Below are positions 59,518 through 64,000 of a stretch of 64,000 bases of DNA, one piece after another. Under the pieces are notes generated by a model. It was not told the origin of the DNA, searched no databases, and saw nothing but the letters and a program-made list of their open reading frames with translations. The stretch's first letter is position 1. Each line of letters opens with the position of its first letter. The position numbers were made by a program, and so were the translations under genes. Origin of the DNA: Cavia porcellus (lineage: Eukaryota; Chordata; Mammalia; Rodentia; Caviidae); the NCBI RefSeq assembly GCF_034190915.1, contig NW_026947490.1, forward strand, positions 65,275,494 to 65,339,493. The letters are read 5' to 3'.

Positions 59518-62500
59518 TTACATTAGGGAAACTCTTCGGTATTCACACATGCGAGATTGATTTATTTCACTAATGAGTATGGTCTCAAGCTGCGCCCATT
59601 TATTGATAAATATCTCAATGTGATCCTTCTTTACAGCTGAATAATACTCCATTGTATAGAAATACCACAATTTTTTATCCATTCCTCAGTTGATGGGCAC
59701 TTGGGTTGTTTCCAAGATCTGGTGATTACAAATTGTGCTGCTATAAACATAGGTGCACATATATCACTGTGGTATGATGCTTTCAGTTCTTCTGGGAATA
59801 TGCCTAGAAGTGGAATAGCTGGAATAAATGGGATTTCCAGTCCCAACTTTTTGAGAAATCTCCAGACAGATCTCCACAAAGGCTGTACCAGTCTACACTC
59901 CCACCAGCAGTGCAGGAGAGTTCCTTTTTCCCCACAGCCTCTCCAGCATTTGTTGTCGGTTTTCTTGATCCTGGCCATTCTTTCAGGAGTGAGATGGTAT
60001 CTCAGTGTGGTTTTAATTTGCATTTCTCTAATGACCAATGATGATGAGCATTTTTTCATGTATTTATTTGCCATTTGCATTTCTTCATCTGAGAATTGCA
60101 TATTCATCTCAGATGCCCATTTTTGGATTGGATCTTTGAATTTCGGAGGTCTGAGTTTCTTTAATTCTTTATATGTTTTAGACAAGAGTCCCTTGTCTGA
60201 GAGAGAGTTCACTAAAATCTTTTCCCAGTTTGTGGGTTTTCTTTTCACTATGCTGGAGATTTCTTTTGATATGCAGAAACTTTTTAATAAGAAGTGGTCC
60301 CAGTTATTGATTCTGGGAAGTATTTCCCGTGCGGTTTGAGTCCTGTTCATGAATTCTTTACCTACTCCTATGTCTCCAAGGTTTCTACTTATTTTGTCTT
60401 CCAATAGATTTAGTGTTTCTGTTTTAATATTCAGATCTTTGACCCATTTAGATTTTAATTTAGTACATGGTGATAGACATGGGTCTAGCTTTAGTTTTTG
60501 GCAAATGGAGAGCCAGTTTTTCCAGCAGCATTTATTAAAGAGACTGTCGTTCTTCCAGTGAACCTGCTTGGCTCCTTTATCAAAAATAAGGTGGTTGAGT
60601 GTGTTCGTAGTTGTGGTTGTATCTTCTAATCTATTCCATTGATCTTCAGCTCTGTTTTGATTCCAATACCATGTTGATTTTACTACTGTTGCTTTGTAGT
60701 ATAACTTCAAGTTAGGGATTGTGATGCCTCCTGCTTTGTCTTTGCTGCTTAGAATTGCCTTTGCGATTCTAGGTCTCTTCTGGTTCCAGATGAAATTTAG
60801 GAGTGATTTCTTTAGATCTATAAGGTATGTTGATGGTATTTCTATTGGGATTGCATTGAATCTGTATAACAGTTTTGGGAGAATGGCCATTTTCACAATG
60901 TTTGTTCTTCCTATCCATGAGCAACGGATGTCTTTCCATTTTCTGAGATCTTCAATTTCCTTTTTCAGTGTATTATAATTTTCACTGTATAAGTCTTTCA
61001 CTTCTTTCGTAAGAGTAATTCCTAAATATTTCATTTTTTTGCTTGCTAATGTGAATAGTCCAGTTTCTCTTATTTCCCTCTCTGTAATTTTGTTGTTCGT
61101 GTATAGGAATGCTATTGATTTCTGAGTACTGATTTTGTATCCAGCCACATTACTGAATTTATTTATTGTATCTAAGAGTATTTCAATGGAGTTTAGGGGG
61201 TCTTCTATGTAGAGTATCATGTCATCTGCAAACAATGATAATTTAACTTCTTCTTTTCCTATCTTTACCCCTTTTATTTCTCTTTCTTGCCTAATTGCTC
61301 TGGCTAGTACTTCCAGTACTATATTAAATAGGAGTGGTGATAAAGGACATCCTTGTCTTGTACCCGATTTTAAAGTAAAGGCTTTCAGTTTTTGGCCATT
61401 TAGTATGATGCTGGCTGTTGGTTTGTCATAAATGGCCTTTATTATATTGAGGTAAAGACCATTTATTCCAATTTTCTGTAAAGTTCTTATCATGAATAAG
61501 TGTTGGTCCTTATCGAAGGCTTTTTCTGCATCTATAGAGATGATCATGTGATTCTTATTTTTGGCTTTATTGATATGGTGGATTACATTTATTGATTTGC
61601 GTATGTTGAACCATCCTTGCATTCCTGGGATGAATCCCACTTGGTCATGGTGTATAATCTTCTTGATGATTTGCTGGATCCTATTTGCCAATATTTTATT
61701 GAGGATTTTTGCATCTGTGTTCATTAGGGAGATCGGTCTATAGTTCTCTTTTATAGTTGGGTCTGTCTCAGGTTTTGGTACTAGAGTAATATTTGCTTCC
61801 AGGAATGACTTAGGAAGGATTTCTTCCCTTTCAATTTCATTGAATAGTTTGAGGAGTGTCGGCATTAGGTCTTCTTTATATTTCTTGTAGAATTCTGCAG
61901 TGAATCCATCTGGGCCTGGGCTCTTCTTGGTGGGCAAGGACCCAATTACATTCTCAATTTCATTAGCAGAGATTGGGTTATTCAACAGTTTTATATCCTC
62001 TTGATCTAGCTTTGGTACTTCATATGCTTCTAAGAATCTGTCTATTTCTTCTGTGTTATCAAACTTTTGAGAGTAGAGGTTTTCGAAATAGGTGTTGATG
62101 ATCCTCTGTATTTCTATTGGGTCTGTAGTGATTTCTCCTTTTTCATTTCTTATTGCATGAATTTGAGCTTTTTCTTTCCTTTTTTAAATAAGGTTGGCTA
62201 GGGGCTTATTGATTTTATTTATTCTTTCAAAGAACCAACTCTTTGATTTGTTGATTCTTTGGATTGTTTTCTTAGTCTCTATTGCATTGATTTCTGCTCT
62301 GGTTTTTATAATTTCCTCTCTTCTTTTGGCTTTGGGCTTGACTTGCTCTTCTTTTTCTAGCTGTTTGAGGTGTAGCATCATGTTATTTATTTGTATTCGT
62401 TCTGTTTTCCTGATGTGGGAACTCAGTGCAATAAATTTTCCTCTCAGAACGGCTTTCATTGCATCCCACAGATTCCGGTAAGTTGTATCTGCATTTTCAT

Positions 62501-63350
62501 TTTCTTTTAGGTATTGTTTAATTTCTTCTTTAATTTCTTCTGTGACCCACTGATTACTCAAGAGTGTGTTATTTAGTTTCCATGTGTTTGCGGAATTTTT
62601 GCAGTATCCTTTGTCATTAATTTCTAATTTCAGAGCGCTATGATCCGATAATATGCAAGGGATGATTTCAACTCTTTTGCATTTGCTTAAATATGTTCTG
62701 TGAGCTAATATATGGTCTATTTTAGAAAATGATCCATGTACTGCTGAGAAGAATGTGTATTCTGATGTTGTTGGGTGCAACATTCTGTATATGTCTATCA
62801 AACCCATTTGTTCACAGGTGTGATTCAGTTCTGTTATTTCTTTGCTCATTTTCTGTCTGGTTGATCTGTCCCTTGGTGTCAGTGGTGTATTAAGGTCTCC
62901 TGTTACAATTGTGTTACTGATAATTTGAGTTTTCATTTCTGTTAATAATTGTTTTATATAACTGGGTGCTCTGGAGTTTGGTGCGTATATATTTAAGATA
63001 GTTATCTCTTCCTCTTGGAGTTTTCCCCTTACGAGTATGTAGTGACCTTCATTGTCCTTTATGGTCATTGTTGGTTTAAAGTTCACGTTGTCTGCAAACA
63101 GAATGGCTACTCCTGCCTTTTTTTGGATTCCTGCTGCATGAAGAATTGTTTTCCATCCTTTGACTTTCAGTCTGTGAGTATCTTTCTGGGTTAGATGGGT
63201 TTCCTGTAAACAGTATATGGTTGGATTTTGTTTCTTGATCCATTCTGCTAGTCTGTTTCTTTTGATTGGTGCATTGAGACCATTTACATTAATGGTTATT
63301 ACTGTTAAATGCTGGTTAATTGTAGGAATGTTATCTCTCTGCTGTTGCAT
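59518..63350 (-). pseudogene. L1 ORF2 (endonuclease/reverse transcriptase), two lesions
   Basis: ORF2p nicks DNA and copies L1 RNA at the nick. Endonuclease motifs are in order: [10 protein letters not shown] (Asn21), CLQETHL (Glu50), GDLNTPL and SDHSAL. Reverse transcriptase motifs include [11 protein letters not shown] and FADDM (about residue 707). The C-terminal zinc-knuckle-like [18 protein letters not shown] is intact. Lesion 1 is TAA at 62184-62186, codon 389, where the 38-kb L1 has TTA, so a T-to-A change explains it. Lesion 2 is a 1-nt deletion in the short T-run near 59670-59675, moving the last ~50 codons out of frame. Overall length corresponds to 1277 residues, normal for mammalian L1. 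Confidence 0.93.
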
Positions 63351-63373
63351 CTTTATCTTTCTGTTCTGTTTAA

Positions 63374-64000
63374 TTATTTGCTTTGCTTAGTGGTTTTTTT
63401 CCTTTGTGTATCTAAACTGTCTTTCAATATTTTTTGCAGGGTTGGTTTGGTGTTCATGAAGTTCTTCAGCTGTTCTTTGTCATGGAAGTATCGTATTTCA
63501 CCATCTATTTTGAATGATAGTTTTGCAGGATATATCAGTCTTGGTTGGAAATCATTTTGCTTTAGGATCTGGAATACTTCACTCCATGCTCTTCTTGACT
63601 TTATCATTTGTGCTGAGAAGTCTGCTGTGATTCTGATAGGTTTTCCTTTATAAGTGATTTGTCTTTTCTCTCTGACAGCTTTTAATAATCTATTCTTGTG
63701 TTGGATTTCTGGGATGGTGATTATTATATGTCTGGGTGTAGTTTTATTTTGGTTATGACTGTTTGGAGTTCTATATGCTTCACGGATCCTGATGTCAGTT
63801 TCTGATCTCATGCTTGGGAAATTTTCAGCTATTACTTCTCTAAATATCCTCCTGACATCCTTCATGTTGTCTCCCTCTCTTTCATTAATCCCTATCATTC
63901 TTATGTTATTCTTCTTTGCATCGTCTTGCAGTTGTTGAATTGTTGTTTCCTGGTTCCTTGTTATTTTCAAAAGATCTTTCCTTTCCTGTTCACTAGCTGC
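63374..64000 (-). CDS. L1 ORF1 protein, C-terminal part (runs off the window)
   Basis: ORF1p is the trimeric RNA-binding chaperone of the L1 ribonucleoprotein. The frame is open from the window edge to its stop at 63374-63376, about 208 codons, with no break. After a Glu/Lys/Gln-rich segment consistent with the end of the coiled coil come the RRM-like and C-terminal domains, with [48 protein letters not shown] and [10 protein letters not shown]. It ends KKTTKQSK. The start codon lies outside the window. ORF2 begins 23 bp further on, in a different phase. Activity cannot be judged without the missing N-terminus. Confidence 0.9.
   Translation of the reverse strand, partial: AASEQERKDLLKITRNQETTIQQLQDDAKKNNIRMIGINEREGDNMKDVRRIFREVIAENFPSMRSETDIRIREAYRTPNSHNQNKTTPRHIIITIPEIQHKNRLLKAVREKRQITYKGKPIRITADFSAQMIKSRRAWSEVFQILKQNDFQPRLIYPAKLSFKIDGEIRYFHDKEQLKNFMNTKPTLQKILKDSLDTQRKKTTKQSK

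Larger units (their letters stand above)
58309..64000 (-). mobile_element. Young, nearly intact L1, continuing past the window edge
   Basis: In minus-strand order: ORF1 (open through the right edge to 63374), a 23-bp spacer, ORF2 (63350 to 59518), a 3' UTR of ~150-bp units (motif near 58826, 58979, 59132 and 59329), an internal A-tract (58636-58665), the terminal module and a final A-rich end near 58309. It is far less damaged than any other L1 here. The 5' part of ORF1, the 5' UTR and the upstream target duplication lie outside the window. Confidence 0.93.

Noticed and set aside
59701..60339. 212-codon plus-strand open frame
   Set aside because: It lies antisense to the conserved ORF2 C-terminus of the young L1. 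The open frame is a by-product of ORF2 codon use and has no independent domain.
1..64000. CRISPR arrays, bacterial operons, phage or defence systems
   Set aside because: No regularly spaced identical repeats with unique spacers, no tightly packed genes with ribosome binding sites. The sequence is plainly mammalian and repeat-rich.

Overview
This window is nuclear DNA from a mammal, most likely a rodent. It is AT-rich, shows no operon-like gene packing, and is dominated by LINE-1 (L1), short SINEs, LTRs and old MIR/L2/DNA-transposon debris. Rodent is inferred from several monomeric 7SL-derived (B1-like) SINEs together with an ID-like tRNA-derived SINE. The ID-like copies and the L1 3' UTRs do not look like mouse or rat. 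Species cannot be fixed from the sequence alone.

No intact host protein-coding gene is recognisable. The one region that looks like a gene start is a CpG island at about 15.3-16.3 kb. It carries GC boxes, a TATA-like element, a near-consensus RFX X-box and overlapping E-box/CRE motifs, but no coding exon can be assigned to it. The only recognisable host-gene sequence is a decayed processed pseudogene of UFM1 at 57.25-58.17 kb, landed in an older L1.

Layout. 0-4 kb: AT-rich DNA with an L1 3' UTR and degenerate tandem repeats. 4-12.7 kb: mostly unique DNA, a possible LTR remnant and one B1. 12.7-19.5 kb: a young tRNA-derived SINE with a perfect 19-bp target duplication, a 66-bp hAT-type miniature element with a perfect 8-bp duplication, a (TG)n tract, the CpG island and a MIR. 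19.5-32.6 kb: old repeats, a minus-strand L1 tail interrupted by a SINE, a MaLR-type LTR, and copy 1 of an LTR-like family I cannot name. 32.6-41.3 kb: an old L1M fragment and a plus-strand L1 with broken ORF1/ORF2. 41.3-50 kb: a (CA)n tract, an ancient plus-strand L1 split by a 549-bp solo LTR, a Tigger-like remnant, and copy 2 of the unnamed LTR-like family in inverted orientation. 50-53.3 kb: mostly unique DNA. 53.3-58.2 kb: inverted and nested L1 tails plus the UFM1 pseudogene. 58.3-64 kb: a young, nearly intact minus-strand L1 that runs off the right edge, with one nonsense codon and one 1-nt frameshift visible in ORF2.

The most interesting structural signal is in the L1 family's 3' UTR. 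It is built of about 150-bp tandem units. Some copies carry an internal A-tract followed by a shared terminal module of about 300 bp, whereas others stop at the units. This suggests subfamily turnover or an amplified 3' transduction. I found no CRISPR, operon, toxin or novel enzyme system.
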